Part shown: positions 9,280-17,357 of the stretch, piece by piece
How the letters are laid out: each line of letters begins with the position of its first letter
How positions within the stretch are numbered: the stretch's first letter is position 1
Assembly (NCBI GenBank): GCA_016787805.1
Contig: JAEUTY010000015.1
Span: 17,434-81,433, forward strand
Origin: Flavobacterium sp.
Lineage (GTDB): Bacteria; Bacteroidota; Bacteroidia; Flavobacteriales; Flavobacteriaceae
DNA length: 64,000 bases
Direction of reading: 5' to 3'
Notes under the pieces: model-generated
The model's input: only the letters and a program-made list of their open reading frames with translations
Told to the model about the DNA's origin: nothing
Databases searched by the model: none
Translations under genes and position numbers: made by a program

Positions 9280-9420
9280 ATGAAAAAATTAGTTTTATTG
9301 GTTTTAATCGCATCATTTGTTGTTTCGTGTGCTCCTAAAAGGGCGAGTTGTTACGGAAAACGATGTGTAGAACATTCTATAAAAAAAGAAGGCATTTCTA
9401 ACGAAAAACAAAATTCGTAA
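9280..9420 (+). CDS. Small lipoprotein, 46 residues
   Basis: An ATG at 9280 opens a 46-codon frame ending at TAA 9418-9420. The N terminus is a lipoprotein signal: MKKLVLLVLIASFVVSC, with the lipobox Cys at position 17. The mature part is about 30 residues, basic, with two further Cys (CYGKRC). It lies 18 bases after the GH3-like gene and 6 bases before the EamA gene, so it is probably co-transcribed. I do not recognise the family. The clear lipobox and tight spacing argue for a real gene despite its size. Confidence 0.7.
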   Translation: MKKLVLLVLIASFVVSCAPKRASCYGKRCVEHSIKKEGISNEKQNS

Positions 9421-9426
9421 TTCTTC

Positions 9427-10308
9427 TTGAAAACAAAACTTTACCTCGCTTTATTTTGTGTAGCTTTTTTTTGGGGAACTACTTTTTTGGCTATTCGCAT
9501 TGGTGTTGAAACGATTCCACCATTTATCTTGGCTGGGATTCGTAATTTAATCTCGGGTTCCATCATCTTTTTATTTTTAGTATTTCAAAAAAAGTTAGAA
9601 CCTGTTTCGTTGCGTCAATTGGGAAGAGCTTTTCTGCTCGCCATTTTGATGATTGTTCTGGCCAACGGATTAACCACCTATTCCGAAAAGTACATCACTA
9701 GTGGTTTGGCATCGTTAATTTCTACTTTGTCCCCATTTTTTGTTTTAGTGCTCAATTTAGTTTTGGGAAACGAAAAATTATCCGTGAAAACTACACTCGG
9801 AATTGCTTTAGGCATGTTGGGCATATTCTTAATCTACCAAAATAGTTTGACCGACTTACTAAATCCAAATTACAGAATAGGTGTTTTTGCCTTGCTTTTG
9901 GCCGTTTTATCATGGGCAGTTGGAACCATCATAACCAAAAAAGGAAGCACCAATTCGCTATCAATGTTGATGAATGTGAGTTTACAAATGTTGATTGCTG
10001 GTGTTGTACTCACTATTAGTCAATTTTATTTTACACCCGAAATTTCGACTGTAAATTGGAGTTTAAATAGCATTTTAGCAATGGTATATTTAGCCATTTT
10101 TGGATCGGTGGTGGGATATGTTGCCTACAGTTATTTGATTTCGCAAATGCCTTCAACTAAAGTTTCGGTTTTGTCGTATGTCAATTTAGTCGTTGCACTG
10201 TTTCTAGGTTGGCTAATTTTAGATGAAACTATCACAGCTCGAATTTTAGTTGCCGCAACGTTAATCATTTGTGGTGTTGTTATCGTGAATTACAAAAAAG
10301 TGAAATAA
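9427..10308 (+). CDS. EamA/DMT-family transporter
   Basis: The 293-residue protein has ten predicted membrane helices in two homologous halves, the layout of EamA drug/metabolite exporters (RhaT/YdcZ-like). The first helix contains AFFWGTTFLAIRIG, a common start motif of the family, and the second half begins near VLSWAVGTIITKKG. The start is TTG at 9427, since the next ATG lies far inside the membrane core and the TTG gives a standard N terminus (MKTKLYLALFCVAFFWG). Substrate unknown; family members export amino acids and other small metabolites. It follows the small lipoprotein gene by 6 bases. Confidence 0.88.
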   Translation: MKTKLYLALFCVAFFWGTTFLAIRIGVETIPPFILAGIRNLISGSIIFLFLVFQKKLEPVSLRQLGRAFLLAILMIVLANGLTTYSEKYITSGLASLISTLSPFFVLVLNLVLGNEKLSVKTTLGIALGMLGIFLIYQNSLTDLLNPNYRIGVFALLLAVLSWAVGTIITKKGSTNSLSMLMNVSLQMLIAGVVLTISQFYFTPEISTVNWSLNSILAMVYLAIFGSVVGYVAYSYLISQMPSTKVSVLSYVNLVVALFLGWLILDETITARILVAATLIICGVVIVNYKKVK

Positions 10309-10406
10309 TTTATCTTTTGCTGTAACAATTTCAAAATTTACAAGTCTTATCTGAAATCATCAATCACACGAGCGCCAGCGAACTGACGTTCAGTAAATCA
10401 ATCAAA

Positions 10407-12608
10407 ATGAAAACAACATTTACAGCACTAGTTTTACTAGTCACGGGCGTATTTTATGCCCAAGAAAATCCTGAGCAAAAAAAACTCGACTCCATCAAAA
10501 AAAGTGAAATACTACTAGATGAAGTAAAAGTAGCTCAAAAGAAAAAATACATCAAAGTCGAATCCGACAAAACCACCATTTCAGTCAAAGACAATGCAAT
10601 GCTCAACGGCGGGAATAGTTTGGAAGCTGTTAAAAAATTACCTGGAGTCATTACATCACCAACAGGAAGCATCACATTGAATGGTCGTGGAGTTGCAATT
10701 TATATAGATGGCGCACCAAGTAGTTTATCGGGAACTGATTTGCAAAATTACCTGAATTCATTGCCTGCCAATGCAATCGAAAAAGTAGAACTCATTTATA
10801 ATCCTGGCGCTTCTTTTGATGCTAATGCGAGTGGCTCGATTATAAATATCATCACAAGCACTAAACGATTGAAAGGTATAAACGCAAGTTTTAACATCAA
10901 TTACAACTTTAACAAATACCAAAAACCCAGTCCGCAGATTTTACTCAACGGAAAAGAAAAAAAATTGAGTTGGCAAGCCATGATTGGTTATAATTACATT
11001 GACGAGGAAAATAAAACTACTTATGACCAAACATTTACCGCTTTCAATCCAAATAAATATTTGAATCAAGAAAATTTCTCTCAATCTACCAATAGAAATA
11101 TTTACGCTCGATTTGGAACCAACTACAGACTATCGCAAAAATCAAATTTGTTGCTAAACTACAATTTAAATTTCGGCAACGACCGCAGTACTTTTGATGC
11201 AAAAACATTGGGAGAAAATATCAATTATTTTAATGAAGGGATTTCTAAAAACAAAAACAGCAACCACGAGTTGAGTTTGCAATTCAAAACCAAATTAGAC
11301 ACTTTGGGTCGTACTTTTGACGTAGTAGCTTACAGCAATTTATTTGATCGAAAACCAATTACAGATTCGAATGCACGCGATTTTATTTCAAACACCAATT
11401 TTTATAATTACGGAAATAACGACTTTAATTTGCAAAACCACTATTTAAAATACGATTTTGTATTTCCTTTTGAAAAGTTAAAATTCTCGGTGAGCACAGG
11501 TGGAAAATTCAATGTGTTGAATGTAGAAAATTTGGGAAATTATTATGTCAATACACCCATAGTAAACACTATCAATTTCGATTATTCTGAAACCAACTTG
11601 GCTTTTTATGCTGAAGCCCGAAAAAAGGTCAAAAAGTTCAGTTTCACTGCCGGTTTACGTTTTGAAGATTTTAATGTTGAACGTGTATCCTCAACGATAG
11701 CAGAAAAAATAAAGTTCAGAAACACCAATGTTTTTCCGAATTTGAGTGCAATTTACGAAATGAATGAAAGTATCAATTTTACAGCTTCGTATTCAAAAAA
11801 AATCAGCCAACCCGATTACAACCGAATGGATCCAAATAACGGCTCGGTGTTTGACCAATACAATACATCGCAAGGAAATGTGTTTTTGAATCCGACATTT
11901 TTTGACAACTACGAATTCAAAATTTCGGCCATGCAGTTTATCAATTTAGGAGTGAATTACACGCGTGCGAAAGACGCGAATTTATTTGTATTTAGCGCCG
12001 ATGCGAATGCTACTGAAGCGATTAGTAACCAAACATCACAACAATTTGATCAGTTCAATACGTTTAGTGCTTTTGCCAGTTTTCCTATTCCGCTGGATTA
12101 CTTTTTAAAAGGGAAAGAAGAATTCAAAAACCGCATGAGCAATATTGACAATATGAATTATGTGTTTTTGAATGTCAACTATATTAAATCCGACATCAAA
12201 GGTTATGTTTTTCCTTACAGCAACAAGGCTATTATGAATTATGCAGCTCAAGCACAAATCATTTTGCCTTGGAAAGTTAAGAACACGATGACGTATTTTA
12301 TACTTCCTTCTGGAAATTGGGAAATTTATAAAATCACCAAACCAATCCAACAATTTGACATTTCTTTCAATCGCGATTTTATGGACAACAAGCTAAAAAT
12401 TGGTTTGCATTGTTTTGACGTATTCAATTCGAATGAAATTAGTGCATTGATTGCAGGTCAAAACTTAGAGAGTAATTTCGCGCAAAAACGTGACAGTAGA
12501 ACCTTTCGATTGTCGTTGACCTACAACTTTGGAAATTTAAAACTAGAAAAAGAGAACACCGACATTCAAGTAGAGAAAAAGCAAGCTGGTGGTGGCTTAG
12601 TGAAATAA
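10407..12608 (+). CDS. TonB-dependent-receptor-like outer membrane beta-barrel protein
   Basis: The 733-residue protein has a signal peptide (MKTTFTALVLLVTGVFYAQ), a plug domain (about 50-160, with LKKLPGV-like VKKLPGVITS, NGRGVAIYIDG and IEKVELIYNPGASFDANASGSIINI), and a long beta barrel ending in LSLTYNFGNLKLEKE. It belongs to the barrel subfamily without the N-terminal carboxypeptidase-like domain. Such proteins take up ligands too large or scarce for porins with energy from TonB-ExbBD; the ligand is unknown here. A polar tail of about 20 residues follows the last strand, which is unusual for a classic receptor but common in this subfamily. No SusD partner lies next to it. Confidence 0.85.
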   Translation: MKTTFTALVLLVTGVFYAQENPEQKKLDSIKKSEILLDEVKVAQKKKYIKVESDKTTISVKDNAMLNGGNSLEAVKKLPGVITSPTGSITLNGRGVAIYIDGAPSSLSGTDLQNYLNSLPANAIEKVELIYNPGASFDANASGSIINIITSTKRLKGINASFNINYNFNKYQKPSPQILLNGKEKKLSWQAMIGYNYIDEENKTTYDQTFTAFNPNKYLNQENFSQSTNRNIYARFGTNYRLSQKSNLLLNYNLNFGNDRSTFDAKTLGENINYFNEGISKNKNSNHELSLQFKTKLDTLGRTFDVVAYSNLFDRKPITDSNARDFISNTNFYNYGNNDFNLQNHYLKYDFVFPFEKLKFSVSTGGKFNVLNVENLGNYYVNTPIVNTINFDYSETNLAFYAEARKKVKKFSFTAGLRFEDFNVERVSSTIAEKIKFRNTNVFPNLSAIYEMNESINFTASYSKKISQPDYNRMDPNNGSVFDQYNTSQGNVFLNPTFFDNYEFKISAMQFINLGVNYTRAKDANLFVFSADANATEAISNQTSQQFDQFNTFSAFASFPIPLDYFLKGKEEFKNRMSNIDNMNYVFLNVNYIKSDIKGYVFPYSNKAIMNYAAQAQIILPWKVKNTMTYFILPSGNWEIYKITKPIQQFDISFNRDFMDNKLKIGLHCFDVFNSNEISALIAGQNLESNFAQKRDSRTFRLSLTYNFGNLKLEKENTDIQVEKKQAGGGLVK

Positions 12609-12614
12609 GTAAAA

Positions 12615-12651
12615 CAAAAATCCCGATTCAAAACAGAATCGGGATTTTTTT
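12615..12651. terminator. Bidirectional terminator between the barrel gene and clpX
   Basis: AAATCCCGATTC and GAATCGGGATTT pair over 12 bases around the loop AAAACA, with T runs on either side in the two directions. It touches the clpX stop codon. Confidence 0.9.
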
Positions 12652-13882
12652 ATGAAGCGATTTCTAATCGTTTTAATAAATTTTTATTGAGTGCGTCTTC
12701 CGTATAGGATTTGTCAATGTGAAGTACTTTTTCATCAGAGCTTGGCAAATCGTACATCGCATCAGTTAAAATAGCTTCACACAACGAACGCAATCCACGA
12801 GCGCCTAATTTGTATTCTAAGGCTTTATCTACAATATAATCTAAAGCTTCGTTGTCGATAGTGAATTTGACATCATCCATAGCAAAAAGCTTTTCGTATT
12901 GTTTGATCAACGCATTTTTAGGTTCAGTCAAAATAGATCGCAACGTTTCTCTATCCAACGGATCCATGTGTGTTAAGACTGGCAAACGACCAATAATTTC
13001 TGGAATTAATCCAAAATCTTTGATGTCTTTGGGGATGATGTATTGCAACAAATTATCTTTGTCAATATTATCCACATTTTTTGAAGTACTATAACCTACA
13101 GCTTGACGATTCAATCGTTTGGAAATGATGCGTTCAATGCCATCGAAAGCTCCTCCAGCAATGAACAAAATATTTTGTGTATTGACTTCGACAAATTTTT
13201 GGTCGGGATGTTTTCTTCCGCCTTTTGGTGGAACATTGACCACTGTGCCTTCTAATAGTTTTAGCAACGCTTGTTGAACACCTTCTCCTGAAACATCACG
13301 AGTTATAGAAGGATTATCACTCTTACGCGCTATTTTATCAATTTCGTCAATAAAAACGATGCCTCTTTCAGCTTTGGTTACATCATAATCGGCAGCTTGA
13401 AGCAAACGTGTTAAAATACTTTCCACATCTTCACCAACATAACCTGCTTCTGTTAAAACCGTAGCGTCTACAATAGCTAATGGAACATCTAACATTCGAG
13501 CAATGGTTTTGGCTACCAATGTTTTTCCAGTTCCTGTTTGACCCACCATAATGATGTTGGATTTTTCAATTTCAACCTCTTCGGCCAATGTAGGTTGCAT
13601 CAATCTTTTGTAGTGATTGTATACTGCCACAGACATTACCTTTTTGGTTTGGTCCTGACCAATTACGTATTCATCTAAAAACGCTCTGATTTCTTTTGGT
13701 TTGAGCAAAATCAAATCGTTGGGCAACTTGCTATTTTGGCTGGTTTTTAATTCTTCCAACACTATGCCGTGCGCTTGCTCGATACAACGATCACAAATGT
13801 GTGCATTGATACCCGCGATGAGTAAATTGGTTTCTGGTTTTTTTCTTCCGCAGAAGGAACATTCTAATACTTCTTTTGCCAT
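12650..13882 (-). CDS. clpX: ATP-dependent Clp protease ATP-binding subunit ClpX
   Basis: The 410-residue AAA+ unfoldase recognises tagged proteins and feeds them to ClpP. The N-terminal zinc-binding domain has C8, C11, C30 and C33. Walker A GQTGTGKT is at 114-121 and Walker B VFIDE at 176-180; the ClpX-specific GYVGEDVE (147-154) and pore region follow, and the C-terminal sensor 2 motif GARGLRS is near 363-369. Length is standard. It follows clpP on the same strand with a 72-base spacer filled by a short-word repeat. Confidence 0.98.
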   Translation of the reverse strand: MAKEVLECSFCGRKKPETNLLIAGINAHICDRCIEQAHGIVLEELKTSQNSKLPNDLILLKPKEIRAFLDEYVIGQDQTKKVMSVAVYNHYKRLMQPTLAEEVEIEKSNIIMVGQTGTGKTLVAKTIARMLDVPLAIVDATVLTEAGYVGEDVESILTRLLQAADYDVTKAERGIVFIDEIDKIARKSDNPSITRDVSGEGVQQALLKLLEGTVVNVPPKGGRKHPDQKFVEVNTQNILFIAGGAFDGIERIISKRLNRQAVGYSTSKNVDNIDKDNLLQYIIPKDIKDFGLIPEIIGRLPVLTHMDPLDRETLRSILTEPKNALIKQYEKLFAMDDVKFTIDNEALDYIVDKALEYKLGARGLRSLCEAILTDAMYDLPSSDEKVLHIDKSYTEDALNKNLLKRLEIAS

Positions 13883-13895
13883 TTCTATTAGTTAG

Positions 13896-13953
13896 CAGTC
13901 GCAGTCGCAGTCGCGGTCCTTTTCTGAGAACTGTGACTGTGACTGAAAACTGA
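13896..13953. repeat. Short-word repeat tract between clpP and clpX
   Basis: Three and a half copies of the 6-base word CAGTCG stand at 13896-13915, followed by imperfect copies of an ACTGTG/ACTGAA word at 13926-13953. The tract fills almost the whole clpP-clpX spacer. Confidence 0.75.
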
Positions 13954-13954
13954 A

Positions 13955-14611
13955 TTATCTTCTTAACACTTCATCAATCATTCCGTATTCTTTGGCTTCG
14001 TCGGCAATCATCCAGTAATCGCGTTCTGAATCTTTGTGCACTTTATCGAAAGGTTGCCCTGAATGGTGTGAAATGATTTGGTACAATTCATCTTTCAGTT
14101 TCAACATTTCACGTAAGTTGATTTCCATATCAGTGGCAACACCTTGTGCTCCGCCTGATGGTTGGTGAATCATGACGCGAGAATGAGGTAATGCCGAACG
14201 TTTTCCGGCCGCACCCGCACACAATAAAACTGCGCCCATAGAAGCTGCCATTCCAGTACAGATTGTGGCTACATCAGGTTTGATGAATTGCATCGTGTCG
14301 TAAATTCCGAGTCCGGCGTAAACGCTTCCGCCTGGAGAATTGATGTAAATTTGGATGTCTTTAGAAGCGTCAACACTTTCTAAGAACAACAATTGTGCTT
14401 GAATGATGTTGGCCATATAATCATCAACTCCAGTTCCCATAAAAATGATTCTGTCCATCATCAAACGAGAGAACACGTCGAGTTGTGAGATATTCAATTG
14501 GCGTTCTTCGATAATATAAGGTGTCATACTAGCGACTAATTTGTCGTAGTACAAGCTATTTACTCCGTGTTTTTTGGTAGCAAATTTTTTAAACTCTTTT
14601 CCGTAATTCAT
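13955..14611 (-). CDS. clpP: ATP-dependent Clp protease proteolytic subunit ClpP
   Basis: The 218-residue serine protease assembles into the double-heptamer degradation chamber used with ClpX. The catalytic Ser124 lies in GMAASMGAVLL (120-130) and His149 in SRVMIHQPSGG (144-154); the third residue, Asp, is in the RDYWM segment near 198. The N-terminal stretch of about 30 residues before the core is longer than in E. coli ClpP, as is usual in flavobacteria. The order tig - small secreted protein - clpP - clpX matches the classic tig-clpP-clpX cluster with one gene added. Confidence 0.97.
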   Translation of the reverse strand: MNYGKEFKKFATKKHGVNSLYYDKLVASMTPYIIEERQLNISQLDVFSRLMMDRIIFMGTGVDDYMANIIQAQLLFLESVDASKDIQIYINSPGGSVYAGLGIYDTMQFIKPDVATICTGMAASMGAVLLCAGAAGKRSALPHSRVMIHQPSGGAQGVATDMEINLREMLKLKDELYQIISHHSGQPFDKVHKDSERDYWMIADEAKEYGMIDEVLRR

Positions 14612-14658
14612 TTGTTAATGTGTTAATTTGTCAATATGACGATTGGTCAATGTATTTT
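14612..14658. repeat. Short-word repeat tract upstream of clpP
   Basis: Imperfect repeats of a TTAATTTGTCAAT-like word (TTGTTAATGTGTTAATTTGTC and then ATTGGTCAATGTA) lie directly before the clpP start, so any clpP leader would run through them. Confidence 0.5.
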
Positions 14659-14718
14659 TGTTTAACAAAGCAAAGTTCGTACCTTTTATTGAAGATGACA
14701 AACTGTCGTACATTTGTT

Positions 14719-15264
14719 TTAATTTTTCTCTTCGGGTTGTGCTCCTTTTGCACAAATGTCGTACATTTTTTTTACTTTTTTCTTTTCCGATTCGGGTTCG
14801 TTGCCGCAATAATAAATGTATTGAATGCGTTCACTTTCGTCGATGTATTGTTTGGCTTCAGTGTAATTTTTTTCGTTGATGGCTATCCATGCCAACGTTC
14901 TATATGCCTTGCATTTACTATGGTTTGTATCTTTTTGAGTGTCGACAAAATGGTGTAAAAATTCTTTGGCTGCATCGTAATTGGTCAAATTGAATTTGGA
15001 ACCATCTTTGCCATAGGAAGCGTCGCTGGCGTATTTGTCTTCAGCTGATTTGGAGATGACTCTAACGTAAAAGTTGAGTACTTTTTCTTCTAGTCGTTCG
15101 GTTTTGGCTTCGGATTCAGCTATTTTTTTGGTAATGTCGTTGATTTCGGCGATGGAATCTTGGTAGCGTTGTTCGATTTCTTTTTTAGATAACTTGACTA
15201 TTTCCTTTTGGGCGTAAGTGCTCAAGGAAAGAAAAAAAAGCAGTAAAAAAACAATTAGTTTCAT
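14719..15264 (-). CDS. Secreted hypothetical protein inserted between tig and clpP
   Basis: The 181-residue protein starts with a clear signal peptide (MKLIVFLLLFFLSLSTYAQ, cleavage after Ala-Gln region at 18-19). Residues 25-65 are charged with heptad spacing (KKEIEQRYQDSIAEINDITKK...) and likely form a coiled coil. The C-terminal half holds one TPR-like helical repeat (AYRTLAWIAINEKNYTEAKQYIDE) and ends in a Lys/Glu-rich tail with two Cys. I do not recognise a named family. Its place within the tig-clpP-clpX block and the repeat element just upstream of its start are noteworthy; a link to protein quality control is only suggested by position. Confidence 0.7.
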   Translation of the reverse strand: MKLIVFLLLFFLSLSTYAQKEIVKLSKKEIEQRYQDSIAEINDITKKIAESEAKTERLEEKVLNFYVRVISKSAEDKYASDASYGKDGSKFNLTNYDAAKEFLHHFVDTQKDTNHSKCKAYRTLAWIAINEKNYTEAKQYIDESERIQYIYYCGNEPESEKKKVKKMYDICAKGAQPEEKN

Positions 15265-15296
15265 AATTTAGTACTCAATATTTGTCAAACTACTAT

Positions 15297-15444
15297 TGCC
15301 CTAGCCCAGATAGTAGTGGAAAGCTTTTGTCTTGTTGGTTTTACAATTTTCAGGAGTATACAGCGACCAGCGGAAGCTGCTATACTGCTTCAAAATTGTT
15401 AGCCAACGAGATAAAACTTGGAACGTATAGCTGGAATAGCTTCT
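15297..15444 (+). repeat. Dispersed hairpin repeat element, copy A
   Basis: This non-coding element has an outer left block (CCTAGCCCAGATAG followed by TAGTGGAAAGC) and an outer right block (ATAGCTGGAATAGCTTCT) shared with copies at 38735-38850 and 53535-53715. Between the blocks is a long imperfect hairpin: CTTGTTGG with CCAACGAG, ACAATTTT with AAAATTGT, AGTATA with TATACT, closed by the apical sequence AGC-GACCAGCGGAA-GCT. It lies in the spacer between tig and the secreted-protein gene, opposite in sense to both. It contains no open frame. Nature unknown; it could be a REP-like palindrome or a structured RNA. Confidence 0.8.
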
Positions 15445-15452
15445 AAAAAAAT

Positions 15453-15486
15453 AAAAAAAGCGTCAAAACCAACTGATTTTGACGCT
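15453..15486 (-). terminator. Terminator of tig
   Basis: AGCGTCAAAA (15459-15468) and TTTTGACGCT (15477-15486) form a perfect 10-bp stem. Read on the reverse strand, after the tig stop, the stem is followed by a T run. Confidence 0.9.
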
Positions 15487-15507
15487 CAAATATAGTATTT
15501 TTTTTGA

Positions 15508-16836
15508 TTACGCTTCGCCGTACATGATTTTGATGAACTCATCGTACGTTACTTCTTTGGATTTGGTTTTTACTTTTTCTTTGAAAAGGCGTAAGATTTT
15601 TTCGCCCATCAATTGATCCGAAAGGCGTTTTACTTCTTCTTGATTTGACAAAACGCGAGCAACGATACCTTGCACATCTTCGTCGGTTGGGTTCATTTGG
15701 CCGAATTGTGCCATTTGGTTTTTGATAAGCACCGACGTAAAATCTTTTAATTCTTCGAAAGTCGTTTGCAAGCCATTTTCGAAGATGATTTTGCCTTCGA
15801 TTAGTTGGTAGCGTAGGCCTTTTTCAGAGCGATTGTATTCTTCTTCCGCTTGTTCTGGAGTAAGTGGTGTTTCGCCAGCAGTTTGGATCCATTTTTTAAG
15901 GAATTCGGCTGGAAGATCGAACTTTGTGCTTTCGATTAACGCTTCTGTAACGTCGTTAAGGAAGCGTTGGTTGGATTGTTGTTCGAATTGTTTTTCGGCG
16001 TCTTCTTTGATTTTGTCTTTCAGTTCGTTAACCGAAGTTACTACTTTAGGACCAAACAATTTATCGAACAATTCTTGGTCGAGGTTTGCTGGTTCGCTAG
16101 CCACTACTTCGTCGATAGTGAAAGTTACTTCGATATCTAAGCCGTGAACATCATCGTGACCGATGTTCAATACATCCATTAATTTGTGGTCGTCGGCAAA
16201 TAAACCTTTGGTTTTAAGGACAACAGCATCGCCTACTTTTTTACCAATAAAGCTTTTGGCTGTTTTGGCATCTGCAAACAATTCTAAATCAAGAGTAGTG
16301 CGGTGGTTGATGCCTTTTTCTTCGTTGGTGAATACTCCAGAAACATCGTTACCTTCAGCAACAACATCGGTTGAAATGATTTTTCCGTATTGTTTTTGGA
16401 TGCGAGCAACCTGTGCATTCAGCATGGTTTCGTCGGCTACGATTTTGTACTGTGTAACGTTGTTTTTAGCCGTTAAATCAACGCTGAATTCAGGCGCAAG
16501 ACCTAATTCGAATTCGAACGTATAATCGTCGGCATCCCAATTGAAATCTTCGGTTACTTTCGGAAGCGGATTTCCTAAAATGTCTAATTTTTCCTCAATA
16601 AGGAAGTTGTTTAAACCTTCTTGTAATAGTTTGTTTACTTCTTCTAAAAGTACAGCTTTACCGTATTGTTTTTGGATTAAACTCATTGGCACAGCTCCTT
16701 TTCTGAATCCAGGAATAGTGGCATTTTTACGATAATCGGCCAATACTTTTTCTACTTTAGTAGCATAATCATTTTTGGAAACTTCAACTGTTACTACAGC
16801 ATTCAAAGCATCTACGTTATTTCTTGTAATATTCAT
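15508..16836 (-). CDS. tig: Trigger factor (ribosome-bound chaperone and prolyl isomerase)
   Basis: The 442-residue protein has the trigger factor order: an N-terminal ribosome-binding domain with the contact segment GFRKGAVPMSLI at 43-54 (the GFRxGxxP signature), a diverged FKBP-like middle domain (about 150-240), and the helical C-terminal substrate cradle. It binds nascent chains at the ribosome exit. The middle domain lacks the usual FKBP aromatic pocket pattern, which is common in Bacteroidetes trigger factors. It heads the tig-clpP-clpX cluster on the reverse strand but has its own terminator, so clpP probably has another promoter. Confidence 0.95.
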   Translation of the reverse strand: MNITRNNVDALNAVVTVEVSKNDYATKVEKVLADYRKNATIPGFRKGAVPMSLIQKQYGKAVLLEEVNKLLQEGLNNFLIEEKLDILGNPLPKVTEDFNWDADDYTFEFELGLAPEFSVDLTAKNNVTQYKIVADETMLNAQVARIQKQYGKIISTDVVAEGNDVSGVFTNEEKGINHRTTLDLELFADAKTAKSFIGKKVGDAVVLKTKGLFADDHKLMDVLNIGHDDVHGLDIEVTFTIDEVVASEPANLDQELFDKLFGPKVVTSVNELKDKIKEDAEKQFEQQSNQRFLNDVTEALIESTKFDLPAEFLKKWIQTAGETPLTPEQAEEEYNRSEKGLRYQLIEGKIIFENGLQTTFEELKDFTSVLIKNQMAQFGQMNPTDEDVQGIVARVLSNQEEVKRLSDQLMGEKILRLFKEKVKTKSKEVTYDEFIKIMYGEA

Positions 16837-16920
16837 CTTTATTATAAACTAAAATTGGGTGGCAAAATTATAACATTTCTGCAACCCAACCAAGTTTTTA
16901 TTTTATTGATTTTTAAAGTT

Positions 16921-17265
16921 TTACTTCTTGCTTTCTGTAAGTTTATAAACTAATGATTGTGAGATAGATAAAACGATGCTAAAAAAGAGAGCTGTCCAAA
17001 ACGAGCTCACATCAAATCCGTCGACTAATTTATCGCACAATAGTATAATAATGGCATTAACAACAAGGTAAAAAAGACCTAAAGTAAAAATCGTAATTGG
17101 CAATGTAAACAGTACTAATACTGGTTTTACAAAGAAATTCAACAAGCCCAATACAACTGCGACAGTCAGTGCAGTGGTAAAAGTGTCGACCACAATTCCT
17201 TTCATCAAATAGGAAATAACCATAACCAGAATTGATGTAACTAATATTCTTACAATAATATTCAT
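16921..17265 (-). CDS. Phage holin family 4 (Mycobacteriophage D29-type) membrane protein
   Basis: This 114-residue protein has four predicted membrane helices and little else: two near the N terminus, LNFFVKPVLVLFTLPITIFTLGLFYLVVNA in the middle and SFWTALFFSIVLSISQSLVY at the end. The motif LNFFVKPVL...LPITIFTLGLF is the signature of the widely distributed small membrane proteins annotated as phage holin family. In free-living bacteria these are chromosomal genes of unknown role, and nothing here suggests a prophage. It lies upstream of tig and is divergent from the T9SS cargo gene. Confidence 0.8.
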   Translation of the reverse strand: MNIIVRILVTSILVMVISYLMKGIVVDTFTTALTVAVVLGLLNFFVKPVLVLFTLPITIFTLGLFYLVVNAIIILLCDKLVDGFDVSSFWTALFFSIVLSISQSLVYKLTESKK

Positions 17266-17295
17266 TCTTAAATTTTTTATAAAATTAGAAAAAAA

Positions 17296-17326
17296 TTGGA
17301 ATATCCCTCAAATTTATTTAATTTCG
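17296..17326 (+). promoter_or_regulatory. Promoter of the T9SS cargo gene
   Basis: TTG at 17296-17298 and TAATTTCG at 17319-17326 (one mismatch to TAnnTTTG) are separated by 20 bases, the Bacteroidetes promoter layout. The ATG follows 31 bases later. Confidence 0.5.
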
Positions 17327-17357
17327 CGGATTATTAATAACAAAAAAAACACACAGT

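Noticed and set aside
10382-10394. Short palindrome ACTGA-CGT-TCAGT before the barrel protein gene as an operator
   Set aside because: Five-base arms are too short to separate from chance, and no second copy or adjacent regulator gene supports it.
14615-14958. Forward and reverse small frames across the clpP upstream region
   Set aside because: They overlap the secreted-protein gene and the micro-repeat tract; none has a coherent composition or start signal.
15297-15444. Integron attC site for the hairpin elements
   Set aside because: There are no RYYYAAC/GTTRRRY core boxes, no integrase, and the neighbouring genes are core genes that are not cassette-like.
16921-17265. Prophage remnant because of the holin-like protein
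   Set aside because: Proteins of this type are ordinary chromosomal genes in Bacteroidetes, and no other phage genes are near.
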